From positions 54,571,050-54,635,049 of the forward strand of contig OY292277.1 in the NCBI GenBank assembly GCA_958496175.1: a DNA stretch of 64,000 nt, in the 5' to 3' direction. The position numbers were made by a program, and so were the translations under genes. The stretch's first letter is position 1; each line of letters opens with the position of its first letter. The stretch is from Sisyra terminalis. Taxonomy: Eukaryota; Arthropoda; Insecta; Neuroptera; Sisyridae. Under the pieces are notes generated by a model. It was not told the origin of the DNA and ran no database searches. It worked only from the letters and a program-made list of their open reading frames with translations. Shown here one piece after another: positions 1-10,420 of the stretch.

Positions 1-337
1 TTTATTAAATATATTACTAATGTTATGAGTTTTATAGGTTTATTTCATACGTTTCATTTTTTTTTTAATTTATATTAATATTATTATTTTATCATTCATT
101 TGTAGAAGAAAAATCGTACATCGTACATACCAATGACTTTTATTATGTAGTGAGAAATTTTTTTCTTTATTCTTTTTTTATTTTTACACATACGAAGGAA
201 TATTTTTTTCTTGTAAAACATTATTAGAGATCAAGATTTTTGAGTAAATCATTATTAGAGAAATATATTTTTCCGCAATTGTGATCGAAAAGATGGCAAT
301 ACTAGTCTTTTTTTCTCTGAAGATTCATGTTACTAAC
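1..337. other. AT-rich flank, no gene seen
   Basis: This is AT-rich sequence with many homopolymer A and T runs. I see no open frame of useful length, no splice-bounded exon and no terminal repeat. It precedes the first foldback element. Confidence 0.5.
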
Positions 338-1386
338 CATTACGGTTTCCGTTATTTCCCAAATTTCCGTTATTTTTAGTTTAGGATATAAAAAAAATTA
401 TCCAATACAATTAAGCGCTTAATATCTTGATTAAACCGTGCCGGAATGTTACTTTTATCATTTAAATAACATGGCATTATTTGACTTTTTACCATTTAAT
501 TATTTTTCTCAGAAACAAATGAATGAAAAGATTTAAGATTAAATTATTCTGACGTAAAATTTAACGCTCTACAAAAAAGGTCTCTTATGAATTTTCGATT
601 AAATCACTCCATTTAAAGTTATTCAGCATTTAACTTTTTTTAACGACAAATCAATGGACTATAGGCTCAATTAAAAATGATGTTGACTACAAGTTCTAAG
701 AAATTTCTCATAGATGGCGTCAGGTAAAATGGTAAAAATTCAAATTTTAATTGAACTTTTGTCGATAGTCTCATTACTTAATATGAAATTCACTTTGTAG
801 GTACAAAATATTGATTACAGTACATAAATTTATCCTGGATAAATTTAATTTCACGACTATAGCAAATTCAGATCTTATGTCACCGGTTTTAATAGTCAAA
901 AATTTTTTTTTTTTTTTTTTGTTTAATATTTAGTTCAAACCATAAAATTAACACAAATAATCACTGGCGCTCTAATGATAATAATTTTTATCTTCTCTTC
1001 CAATGATTTTATAGTTAAAAATAGTAAAAATGAGCAAAAAGTTGAAAATATTAGACACAAGTGAAATGTTGAATAACTTTTGATGGAGTGATTTAATCGA
1101 AAATTCATAAGAGACCTTTTTTGTAGAGCGTTAAATTTTACGTCAGAATAATTTATTCATAAATCTTTTCATTCATTTGTTTCTGAGAAAAAAAAATCAA
1201 AAGTAAAAAGTCAAATAATCCAATGTTATTTAAATGGTAAATGTAACATGATTCCGGCTCGGTTTAATCAAGAAATTAAGAGATTAATTGTATTGGACAA
1301 TTTTTTTTTATGTCTTAAACTAAAAATTAAGGGGGCGATCGCTGTAAAAAAAATAAATTTGGGAAATAACGGACATCCTAATGACC
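338..1386. mobile_element. foldback element A (long inverted repeat)
   Basis: The left arm (about 338-633) is repeated in inverted orientation in the right arm (about 1063-1386), around a loop of roughly 430 bp that holds no recognisable gene. Landmarks present in both arms are CGTTATTTCCCAAATTT, GGTCTCTTATGAATTTTCG and AAACAAATGAATGAAAAG. The right arm has an extra insertion of about 26 bp containing GCGATCGC that the left arm lacks. No transposase is encoded, so this is a non-autonomous inverted-repeat element of unknown superfamily. Part of the arm resembles foldback family B (see findings). Exact ends and target-site duplication are not resolved. Confidence 0.75.
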
Positions 1387-1408
1387 ATTCATTAGTGGTT
1401 CATATTTA

Positions 1409-2426
1409 TTAGACTAATTTAAAAAAAAATGTTTTTTTTTCTTAATTATATCGAAAATATTGTTGGGAATGACAAAAAAAAATCATGTGAAAGTTTAAGC
1501 TCTTAATATTAATATTAAAAGGTGCCGCATTGCAAATTTCGAATTTCCATTGAAATAACATGGCAACAATATTCTCTTGCACTTTGGAATTTTATAGCTC
1601 ACGTTGGTGACAATATTTCGGAATGACCAAGGTATATTCTTGTAGAAAATTGAACCATGTACAAAAAAGATCTCCGACAAGTTTTTGATATATTTTTCCT
1701 TCAAAAGTTATTGGAGGTGAAAGTTGAATTGAAGAGAAATTTTAATATTTTTTCAATTTTTTGACGCAACCATCAATTTAATCAGAAAATTTTATAGAAC
1801 ATTTTTTGTAGAGCACTTTTTTCCCTATATCTTATGTCTATAAAAGTTTTTGATATTTTTCACAGGTCCTAAGTTATTTGCATTAAACTGAAAATTCCTG
1901 GAATTATTATATTTTTAACATACAAATTATTTTTTTTATTCTAATTAAATAACTTGAGATCTGTGAAAAATATCAAAAACTTTTATAGAGATAAGTTATA
2001 GGAAAAAAAGTGCTCTACAAAAAATGTCCTATAAAATTTTCTCATAAAATTGATGGTTGCGTCAAAAAATTGAAAAAATATTAAAATTTCTCTTTAGTTC
2101 AAGTTTGACCTCGAATAACTTTTGAAGGAATAAATATATCAAAAACTTGTCGGAGACCTTTTTTGTAGATCGTTCAATTTTCTACAAGAATATTCCTTGG
2201 TCATTCCGAAATATTGTCACCAACGCGAGCTATAAAATTTCAAAGTGCACGAGAATATTGTTCCCATGTTATTTCAATGAAAAATCGAAATTTGCGACAC
2301 CTTGCGGTACCTCTTAATATTAATATTAAGAGCTTAAACTTTCACAGGTTTTTTTTTAGTCATTCCCAACAATATTTTCGATATAATTAAAAAAAAAAAA
2401 AATTTTTTTTTTTTGAATTAGTCTAA
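1409..2426. mobile_element. foldback element B, copy 1
   Basis: This is an almost complete palindrome of about 1 kb centred near 1920. Each arm is about 480-500 bp. Termini read TTAGACTAATTT on the left (1409-1420) and its complement AATTAGTCTAA on the right (2416-2426), followed inward by A/T homopolymers and then ATTGTTGGGAATGAC. Shared arm landmarks are CTTAATATTAATATTAA, GTTCAATTTTCTACAAGAAT and CTACAAAAAATGTCCTATAA. No protein is encoded; the 69-residue open frame in the left arm is incidental. A second copy of the family lies at about 19,560-20,820 inside the ZNHIT2 intron, showing that this is a dispersed mobile family. Confidence 0.8.
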
Positions 2427-2646
2427 TGATTATATTTTGATTGAAAATATTTGTATCTTTCTATCTGAACTACCATATGATGGTTATTTTATTTTAAAGG
2501 TTTGGGAGAAAAAAAAGTCGTTAGTGTGTGAAAATTTGTATATATATTTTTTGATGGTTGATAACCGGTTTTGGATTGGTCACAATTGTGGTGATGTATT
2601 TGTAGCGTCAATCTCACGTTTTCATTAAAATACTCACACATTGGTT

Positions 2647-2652
2647 TTTATT
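2647..2652 (-). promoter_or_regulatory. AATAAA polyadenylation signal (minus strand)
   Basis: TTTATT on the plus strand reads AATAAA on the minus strand, about 33 nt downstream of the stop codon of the candidate minus-strand terminal exon at 2685-2917. This is the spacing expected for a real 3' end and is the main support for that exon being genuine. In AT-rich DNA the hexamer alone is weak evidence. Confidence 0.4.
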
Positions 2653-2684
2653 AAAAAAAATAAAAATAATATTAATAATAATAA

Positions 2685-3287
2685 TCATAGATTGGCATAA
2701 AATTGATAATGCATAAAGTGTTTATATAAATCTTTGTTGAAGTTGTGGCTTTCGGATTGGATGTGTATCTTGTCTTTCAATTGCATCTTGGAGTAAGTGT
2801 TATAAGGTCTCAATCCAGGATATACCACCAAAGCTTCCAATTCGAAAGCTCTAACTTCAACACTAAGACTAAGACTGACCGTGAAAGTCTTTTCAGTGAT
2901 ACGAACATTTTCCACGACTTTAAAATATCTGCTGATTTTATGAAATAGAAGTTCAACAATTTAAACTATGTCGCTACGTAATGGATAGCGAAAAAAAAAT
3001 GCAATAAAATTAGTTATTGTAACGAATGCTAAAAGGACAACGAATATTTTTTATTCGCTAAAATAAAATAGTTTAATGAGGTATGTTTGTTTTGATTTAC
3101 GATAGAATCGTTAAATTGAATTTTCTAGTTAACTTTTCAAAATTGATAACTTTTGAGCGACTTATTTTCTTCAAAAATCTGCATGCAATTTAAGATATCA
3201 CTGTACACCAAATGCAAATTCAATTTGTTCTATGATTTCACGAAATTCTTTGTGTGCAATTAGTTGAAATGGAAATTTTATTGAGAA
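2685..3287 (-). CDS. candidate 3' end of an unrecognised gene (two exons)
   Basis: Two minus-strand segments look coding and can be spliced in frame. Exon 3287..3209 (26 codons plus one base) follows an AG acceptor and ends at a GT donor (G|GTGTAC). Exon 2917..2685 follows an AG acceptor (AAAG|TCGTGG), supplies the other two bases of the split codon, and runs 77 codons to a stop, with AATAAA 33 nt beyond. The predicted tail contains EVRAFELEALVVYPGLRPYN and ends HFMHYQFYANL. I do not recognise the family. Upstream exons were not found; they might lie beyond the foldback element at 3,533-4,927, which would then sit in an intron. The plus-strand open frame over the same bases is its shadow. The join is an inference from splice signals; a diverged pseudogene is the main alternative. 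Confidence 0.35.
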
Positions 3288-3532
3288 CTTGTAAAAATTA
3301 ATAAATTGTATAAAGTAGCAAAGAAAAAATAATATGTTAGCAAATAAAATTAGTCAATTTTCACAAGGCTAAGAAAAAAAAAATTGTTTCATCAAATGCA
3401 TGTGACATACAATAACTGCGTTTTACATGTTGAGATTTAAAATTCTGAAATTTATTTAAGGGAAATTAAAAAAAAATGAAATTTCCTTAATACTTAATTT
3501 AATTCTGATGTATATTTCACATGTAAACGTAT

Positions 3533-4927
3533 AGTCTAGGATCCCACTGCAAAAAAGTGTAGTGATCGAGTATATGCTAAAAACCTAATTTTTACGCATA
3601 TTTATCATCAGGAGAATAAATATCTACTAGGTTGCCTATCAAAATATGGCCGCTAGTATTTTTAATTAAATTATTTTAACTGATTTGTTCGTAAAAATTT
3701 AATTGATTTGTTTTTAAAATAAAATATCGTTCACTTCACGGCAATATATATAAATACTTTGAAAAGTCAGGGTTGCCGGTGCGCACTTGACCGCACCTCT
3801 TCGCAGCCAGGTGTAAACAGGTATGATTTTGGGCTCTTTTTACGTTCATAACGTACATCTTTGATTTATATATCAAATTGAAGCTAATTTTTTTCTCATT
3901 AGTATGATATACGGTTGCCTAATTAAATCTGGCCGCAAATAAGAGTTGCTGGCTGCAATAAAATAAATAACTTCGCTTCAGATTGAATTAAAAAAAAGTT
4001 TTAACAGTACCACCGGAGACAAAAAATCAATAGTTAAAATGGAATGAGATATTTTTGGACGTCTGTTGGCAATTGCTATTAATCCAAAAGTTGACATTGG
4101 GTACTGTCTGTCATTCCCTCTACCATCTCTACCTTCTGCACTATTCCACTGCTCAGGCGACATGATCAAGACGGACAAGTCAACTCTAAGTAAACAGTTG
4201 ACAGCCAAAATTGCACCAGCTAATCCCGGACAAGTCGATATAGAAATCATTGATGGTTTTTATTATTTATATCAAATTGGGTCTACTTTGCGACAAACAT
4301 TTAGAAAAGTAGGAAAATCGGTATTGATAAAATTTTGTTCAAAAAATACTCCGGAAGTACTTGAGTGGTTGAAAACACTAGCATCCGACGCATGTGCAAT
4401 GGCTTTAAAACGTCGTAAAGCTGCCAACCGCTGTCCTCGTCTGACTGGTGATGATACGCGCTAGCTCTCTTTCACTCTATTTTTAATATTTACCATCTTT
4501 AGCTGCCAGCAACCCTTATTTGCGGCCAGATTTAATTAGGCAACCGTATATCATAATAATGAGAAAAAAAATAGCTTTAATTCGATATATAAATCAAAGA
4601 TGTACGTTATGAACGTAAAAATGCCCCAAAATCATACCTGTTGACACCTGGCTGCGAAGAGGTGTGGTCAAGTGCGCAAAACGGCAACCCTGACTTTTCA
4701 AAGTATTTATATATACTGCCGTGAAGTGGACGATATTTTATTTTAAAAACAAATCAATTAAATTTTTGCGAAAAATCAATTAAAAATGATTTAATCAAAA
4801 ATACAAGCGGCCACATTTTGATAGGCAACCTAGTAGATATTTATTCTCCTGATGATAAATATGCGTAAAAATTAGATTTTTAGCAAAAACTCGATCACTA
4901 CACTTTTCTGCAGTGGGATTCTAGACT
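3533..4927. mobile_element. foldback element C with internal protein fragment
   Basis: Inverted arms of about 425 bp (left 3533-3957, right 4499-4927) enclose about 540 bp of unique DNA. Termini read AGTCTAGGATCCCACTGC on the left and, complemented, AGTCTAGAATCCCACTGC on the right. Further inside, both arms share GGTTGCCTAATTAAATCTGG-like and AAAGTCAGGGTTGCC landmarks. The interior carries the protein remnant at 4048-4464. The AGTCTA(A/G)(G/A)ATCC start resembles that of the element at 18,913-21,100, so the two may belong to one superfamily. No transposase is visible and no clear target-site duplication was found. Confidence 0.75.
4048..4464 (+). pseudogene. fragment of uncharacterised multi-copy metazoan protein
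   Basis: The frame is open from 4048 (after an in-frame stop at 4045) to a stop at 4462-4464, about 138 codons, with no ATG start before the conserved part. It contains DIFGRLLAIAINPKVDIGY, then FPLPSLPSALFHCSGD, KTDKSTLSKQL and EIIDGFYYLY. This order (FGRLL, then a PL..P.SL.H..G block, then KT.KS.L, then a hydrophobic DG motif) matches from memory a large family of uncharacterised proteins that is multi-copy in many arthropod and cnidarian genomes. Here the N-terminus is missing and the sequence after residue about 105 no longer looks like the family. It lies exactly in the unique interior of foldback element C, so it is probably captured and non-functional. I would not assign a biochemical activity. 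Confidence 0.5.
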
Positions 4928-5779
4928 AGTAGTAAATTATTATTTTTCTGTTTTAAAATCTTAAAAAGAAAAATATTTAAATTTGGAAATTTTATCGTGA
5001 TTGCCTTGAATTGACAAGCCTAATGAAAGTCATTTATTTTGAACTAGAATTGAACGCACATCCGATACATGAGGTAAATTTCCGGTGCTATTTTCATTGA
5101 TTTCGACGATTTAAATTAGCATTTTTTTTTTAAATAAATTTGAATTTATAGTTTAGAAAAAAATCGACCAATTAGAAACGTTCATTTTATTGACAGTTAT
5201 GATTTCCATGACAACCCAAGTGTCAATGACATTTGTTATCTGTCAACGTCAAATTTTAGTTTGGTAATATGGGCAAAAAGCCACTCGCGCTATAGAGAAT
5301 TGTGATAAAAATTGCTGATTTAAATTTTTTGAATTAACGGAGAAAAACTTTTATTATTTAAATAAGATGCCAACAACACTGACTGCTAGTTTATTAAGGA
5401 TTGAAACTTACCTCGAAAATTATCGACCAGTGTCATTCATTTTCTATTCAAAATCGTTTCAAGTCAATTAAATGCTTAATTATAATGAAAAAAAGATCAA
5501 AAATATTTTTTTAAAGATTGTTGCACAATTTTTTTTCTAAATCATCCGACTAACGTATAAAATCTAAGTGAGTGCAATAAGTCTGATATATTAATAGAAA
5601 TAATTTTCGATTAAGATTTATGAGATTGATAGTGAAGAAAAAAAAACGTTTTGCTCAAGGAATGCTTTGTTAAAAAAAAAAAACACTTTTTAATATAATT
5701 TTTCAATTATCCTACGTTCCACCGAAGAAGAAATTAAATACTCTACGAAAGAGTGTTTAATCTCGGCGTTCCACTAAGT
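4928..5779. other. intergenic, with cluster of TGTCAA/TGACA motifs
   Basis: No gene could be supported. Between about 5190 and 5260 there is a dense run of TGACA, TGTCAA and GTCAAA words (ATTGACAGTT, AGTGTCAATGACATTTG, CTGTCAACGTCAAATTT). Similar words (TTTGACATTTG before ZNHIT2, CGTCAAACG before the HCFC1R1-like gene) lie just upstream of real genes here, so an undetected promoter is possible. Short plus-strand frames (34 codons from 5367; a Met-started stretch ending at a GAG|GTAAAT donor near 5073) are too small to call. Confidence 0.3.
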
Positions 5780-6198
5780 CAATGTTTCTCAACGACTAAA
5801 GCGGTGTTTCCCAACATTTTTTTTTGTCAAGCCTCAACTAAGACTTCATAAATTGTACATTATTTTTGTAGCTCTATAAAGTTGTTATACGATTAAATTG
5901 GTCTCCGGTTGGGAAACACAGGTCTAAAGATCCATTGCTCTTGGTACACTCTTTGTTCTTCAAGATTAGACTATATATAACACAATTTCAACTGCCCAAA
6001 AACGGTCGTTTACTGGCCACAAACTGGAACAATGATTTTGACGACTTAACATAATGTTTTTCCATTCTTAAATAATCTTTTTGTGTTCAATTAAAAAAAC
6101 ATTAAAATAATCATCCAGGAACTTAGAATAGTTTTTTATCTTCTATAGTCAAAGTTTCAAAAATTTAAATTGGTACCAGAAGGCAATGAGAAACACTG
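5780..6198. repeat. hAT-like MITE with nested inverted repeat
   Basis: The left end reads CAATGTTTCTCAACG and the right end, complemented, CAGTGTTTCTCATTG, a TIR type typical of hAT-derived MITEs (CAGTGTTTCTCAA). A second inverted pair, GTGTTTCCCAAC near 5804-5815 and GTTGGGAAACAC at 5908-5919, lies inside. No coding content. No matching 8-bp target-site duplication was seen, so the superfamily call is by TIR resemblance only. Confidence 0.4.
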
Positions 6199-6295
6199 GA
6201 CTGGGTGAAAAATCAACAAAATCAAATGTACCAAATTGGCTGAGAGGATTTCTGCGATAACGATAAGAGAATTTTGAACAAATTTATTAACTCAC

Positions 6296-6361
6296 CTGAT
6301 GGAACGCGCCCTTGATCTCGCACGTGTCTGACGCCCATAATTTTTCAATTGATTCAATTTG
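6296..6361 (-). other. candidate internal exon of an unrecognised minus-strand gene
   Basis: On the minus strand, 66 bases are bounded by a good acceptor (CTTTAG) and a near-consensus donor (CAG|GTGAGT). In phase 0 they read QIESIEKLWASDTCEIKGAFHQ-like sequence (22 codons, split here as QIESIEKLWASD and TCEIKGAFHQ). All three frames are open, so the reading frame is not decided by stops. It could belong to the same gene as the candidate 3' exons at 2685-3287. No partner exons were confirmed and I do not recognise the protein. Confidence 0.25.
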
Positions 6362-7112
6362 CTAAAGTTAGATCCATTGAAAATTAATAGGCATCATACA
6401 TTTGCCTTTTGTGCACAAATACATTATTATGATTTATTTATATAATTGTCCAAATATTTGAATTTATTATTTTAAGTTTGTAAGTGTAAATATCATGGTG
6501 CCAAGTTTTGTTTGCATATGCAATTTACGATCGATCTTAGGCTACACGGGGTCTTGTTTACACGCATAGATTGAGAAAAACGTTGAAATTTTGTTGTGAT
6601 CGAGAAATGTTATCTCTGTCGACATCATTGATTTATTTCAATCACACTTTTGAGTATAATTGATCAAGATATATTTAATAAAATAATTGTCATACTCGTT
6701 GATCAAATGCGTGGCCGTTGAGTAGTCTAAGATCTAAGTTCAGCATACAAATTTACTAGGTAGTTACCTGACAAAAAGACCTATGATAACAAATGCATTT
6801 TATTAGTTTTAAACTTATATAATTTTTAAGTTTTAAATGGAAAAGTAATTGAATTTATTATCTACAATATGTAAATACTCTACACATTTAACTTGAACAG
6901 TTGAATATGAAACCTTTATATTACAGCGATAATTACATATTTTATAAATGTTGTCATGTCTTCTTTATAATATTTTCAATATAATTATATAAACATATGA
7001 AAAATAAATAAAATTATTTTTTGTCCTCAACTAGATAAGTCAAGATAGAGAAGAAAAAGTGGCTGTAAGCAACAACAACGATTCCCAACTGTGAATTGAA
7101 AACTGAATCATT
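6362..7112. other. intergenic, nothing recognised
   Basis: AT-rich sequence downstream of the FANCL stop codon. It must contain the FANCL 3' UTR at its right side, but no unambiguous minus-strand AATAAA close to the stop was identified. No further open frames with splice support were found. Confidence 0.4.
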
Positions 7113-10100
7113 TCATTCGGCTGGAATAGGACACGAAATATTCTGAAAAAGAAAAAAGTATTTAATGTTTTTCTCTTCCAAATTTTTGGATTGAAATATG
7201 GGTTCGAGTCCAATGACAAACAAACACTTTATTTTGTTCTCAATGAAAATTATATATCCATACCGTTTTACAATTGGGACATTCGCCTGATATTGCTTTG
7301 AAACTAATATGATTGGTTCCTACAGATGATAACCACTGTAACCAAAACAACAACAATAAGAAAAATATTCAGCAAAAGACAAATATATGAAAATTACTTC
7401 GTAGAGACAATTGATGTGAAAATTTTGTTCGCATTGTTCGCAAACTTTATCGCAGAGTTTCCCATCCAATCGTGGACAAAAGCAAATGCAACATTCTCCG
7501 GCCTCGTAATCCATTGAATCTGCCGTTCCGGAATCGTCGTTTAAAGGTTTCATTGGAAAGAATGGAATGTCTAAAATTGATTTAAGTGAAGGTAAGGTGA
7601 GGGATAATGTTAGGGAATCTTAGTGAACTATAAAACCATTTATATCATTGTAAACAAGGCTGCCGCTACGTTAAAATCAAAGTAAATGATTGTTCACTAT
7701 TGGAAACCCAAACATTTTAAATTGCATTGATTATCAGTCATCCATTAGATGACATATATGGCTCAAATGTACTTTAGCACACCCACAATCTGGCAACGTT
7801 ACATTTTCGACTTGGTTTTTAATTTAATTCGCGATATTTTTGTTAATTCAATTCTAATCTATCTATTATTATAAAGAGGAAAGATTTGATTGTTTGTTTG
7901 CTTTGAATAGGCTCCGAAACTACTTGACCGATTTGAACAATTCTTTCACTGTTAAGAAACTACTTTATTTCCGGTGAACATAGGCTATATTTAATTTTCA
8001 AAAAAATTAGGGATCTATAATAAAACTCCAAAAAATTACCAAAAAACTTTCTTACATCGCGTGCACTGGTGATTTAACTAAAGAACGGAACAACCGAATT
8101 TAATGAAACTTTATACTAAGATACAACACAATTACCCACACACGTTAGGCTATTTATCATTCCTTAAAAATAATAAGGGAATGTACCCCCTACGTAAAAA
8201 CTGAGGGATGGAAAAAAAATTACTTTAGATAGGTGATTTATATATCATTGAAAAGGTATTTAAAAGTTAAAAGATGATCTGTATTAATATTTTTAGTTGA
8301 ACTATTAAAAAGCACAGTAATTTAATTTAAAGTACAAAAAATTGCCTTTTGGAAATATAAATGTTTTTATAGATAATAATCTGACAGTAAACTTTTTTTT
8401 ACAAAGTTGTTGTAAATAGATCCTTAGGGCTGCTCAGTAAGGAAATATTAACGAAAAAAATTAATAGTAATACTAATAATAATAATAGTAATAGTAATAA
8501 AGCTTAAAGTAAATACGTTTTTAAAACCGTGCATATATAAAATCGTGTATTTATACACCCCCTCTGACTGATGAAATTTTAATATTCGGTATATTCCTTA
8601 TAGGAAGTAGGCATGTGATTTTTTGAAAATTCCTACCCTAACGGACAAAGGTGGATTCCGGATTTTTTTCTTGGGGGGACAATATCTTTTATTTGCAAGT
8701 ACGTGAAAGGGATCACGAAAAAAGTTCGCTATTCCAGCCAGAAATCATCATAATAATAAATAATCATATCATAATAATGATAAAAGAAATTTAAAATCCT
8801 CTTCCAGAGCAAAAGGCATACGCCAAATCGTGTATGGTGATCTCTGGACTATCCAATATGGTTTAATTATATAGTTGAAATTCAGATATTTCAATAATAA
8901 GTTTAAAGATACATAATGGTTATACATGATTATGGAAGAACTGGGTTTCGTGCAATTTTACAAATTTCAATTTAGCGGTAGTGTTGTACAGTGCAATAGT
9001 GTAATAGTTTTTGTAAAAAGGTTCATTCGGGAATCGAAAAAGGGAGATGGGGTTATTTTGATGCGAGTATTTTGATAACTTTCGACTTTTTTTAGTCATA
9101 ATTAAGACCGAATTTATTGAACTTGGCGATATTTTTTATTTGATGTATGATGTAGTATGATTATATTTTTCGTAAAAGAATAAGAAAAATAAAATACGTT
9201 ACGCAGACGAAGTCGCGGGGATCAGCTAGTATGGTATAATTCTCTCTTTTGTAGCTAAAGTTTCAATATGGACTTATTTAATCGCGAATTAAATTAAAAA
9301 CAAAGTCGAAAATGCAACATTGCCAGATTGTCAGTGTGCTAAAGTACACTTGAGCCACAAATTTTTGGAAAAATGCAAATGGAAAAAAAATATGTCGGCA
9401 CCGATATTTTGCACTTTCCAGGTACAATCGATGCAGGCAAATTTCGTCCACTAACCGAGCAGTCTGAGTAAATTTTCGACCACATCAAAATCCGAGTCCC
9501 AACATTCCAAATTTGTGACCATGTTCTTTTTAAATGGAGCCACATTTTTTTCGGAACCCAAAAATTGTATTTGAGGCCGCAAATCCATGTTCCACGGATC
9601 GAATTTCACTTGCATAGAAACATTGGTTCCTGATGGAATAAATTATATAGTAGGGGTTTTTTTTTTCAAACTAAACTTTTTTACCAATAATGATTCGTCG
9701 TTCCACATCACTTCTGGTCGGCTTCAGAGGGTCAATAATCCAACATATATTATCCAACGAGTCCATCATGTTGAAAAACAATTGTAATCCATCAACGGTG
9801 GTCATAAAATATTCGACCAGCCTCACCAAACTGGTGTGCGGTCGTTTCAAAAGGAAATCATTTCGTTGGGAATTTGGAAGACATATGTTTTTAACTCTGT
9901 ACGAATTACTATCATCAAATAGGACGATTAATTTATGCATTCGTAAACCACCGTCACGATATTGCAGTTTCAATGCATTGAGATTCTTATTTAGTTTTAT
10001 ACGAGTGATGTTTGAATGTTGTTTTAAACTCTCATACTCCTCAATGAAAGAATTCACCGAATTTATACAACTGAAATTTGACTTTGCATTGGCCACATAT

Positions 10101-10420
10101 TTGTTTAAGATTTCGACTAATTCATTTAAAAAAATTTCCAGACTAAGATTTAGTTTGATCAAATCATCAATTTCCGTGTACACTGCCTCTTGAAAATCTT
10201 CCTTAAAGTTTACTTTTATGCCTCTGATTGATGGATAATTCGGAATCTCCAGATCGACAGATATGTCGGCTTCCTACATAAAACAGAAGGTATGTTTATA
10301 ATTTTTGTTTACATCAATTGAAAAAATATATACTTTAGTCGTTAAAAATCCACTGTATCTTGTACAATTTTTATTTAAAGCCACCAAAAACGGATACTTG
10401 GTAAAAATATTTAAATTCAT
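7113..10420 (-). CDS. FANCL: E3 ubiquitin-protein ligase FANCL
   Basis: FANCL is the E3 ligase of the Fanconi anaemia core complex; with UBE2T it monoubiquitinates FANCD2/FANCI in DNA crosslink repair. Six minus-strand exons join in frame with GT..AG introns: 10420..10334, 10273..9685, 9629..9456, 7570..7398, 7335..7264, 7142..7113, giving 374 aa, essentially the length of human FANCL. The N-terminus (KYPFLVALN, then YSGFL) fits the E2-like fold. Exon 2 ends with WIIDPLKPTRSDVERRI and exon 3 opens with TNVSMQVKFDP, matching the double-RWD region. The C-terminal RING/PHD-like domain (310-363) has C310, C313, C327, C330, H335, C338, C360 and C363. I312 and W342 sit where human FANCL has its UBE2T-contacting I309 and W341. 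Intron 3 (1,885 bp) is mostly transposon. The start ATG at 10420 has an A-rich context and the right spacing to the conserved N-terminus. Confidence 0.92.
7759..9357. mobile_element. TIR element in FANCL intron 3, split by a Helitron
   Basis: Terminal inverted repeats of about 75-80 bp start TGGCTCAAATGTACTTTAGC at 7759 and, complemented, TGGCTCAAGTGTACTTTAGC at 9357. Both continue with ACAATCTGGCAA, CATTTTCGACTT and TTTTTAATTTAATTCGCGAT. Almost everything between them is the Helitron at 7858-9229, so the host element was probably a short MITE of a little over 200 bp before it was hit. The right TIR ends 99 bp from the exon boundary at 9456. No transposase; no clear target-site duplication. 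Confidence 0.7.
7858..9229 (+). mobile_element. non-autonomous Helitron
   Basis: The 5' end reads TCTATCTATTATTATAAAGA after a flanking A, followed by the usual AAGATTTGATTGTTTGTTTG and a CCGATTTGAACAATTCTTTC segment common in insect Helitrons. The 3' end has the GACGAAGTCGCGGGGATCAG hairpin region and terminates CTAG before a flanking T, giving the expected A|T insertion. No rolling-circle Rep or helicase frame is present. It includes a (TAA)n-like microsatellite near 8462-8500. The exact 5' base could be 7858 or 7862. Confidence 0.75.

Noticed and set aside
2745..2948. 67-codon plus-strand frame
   Set aside because: The opposite strand over the same bases reads more like protein, has an acceptor and is followed by AATAAA.
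6296..6361. Exon of a G-protein alpha subunit (IEKLW...I..AF resembles the helical-domain motif)
   Set aside because: The match covers a handful of positions, and no GAGESGKST, DVGGQ or NKKD segment was found on either side.
9690..10193. 167-codon plus-strand open frame
   Set aside because: It is the antisense shadow of FANCL exon 2, whose minus-strand reading matches the family and has proper splice sites.
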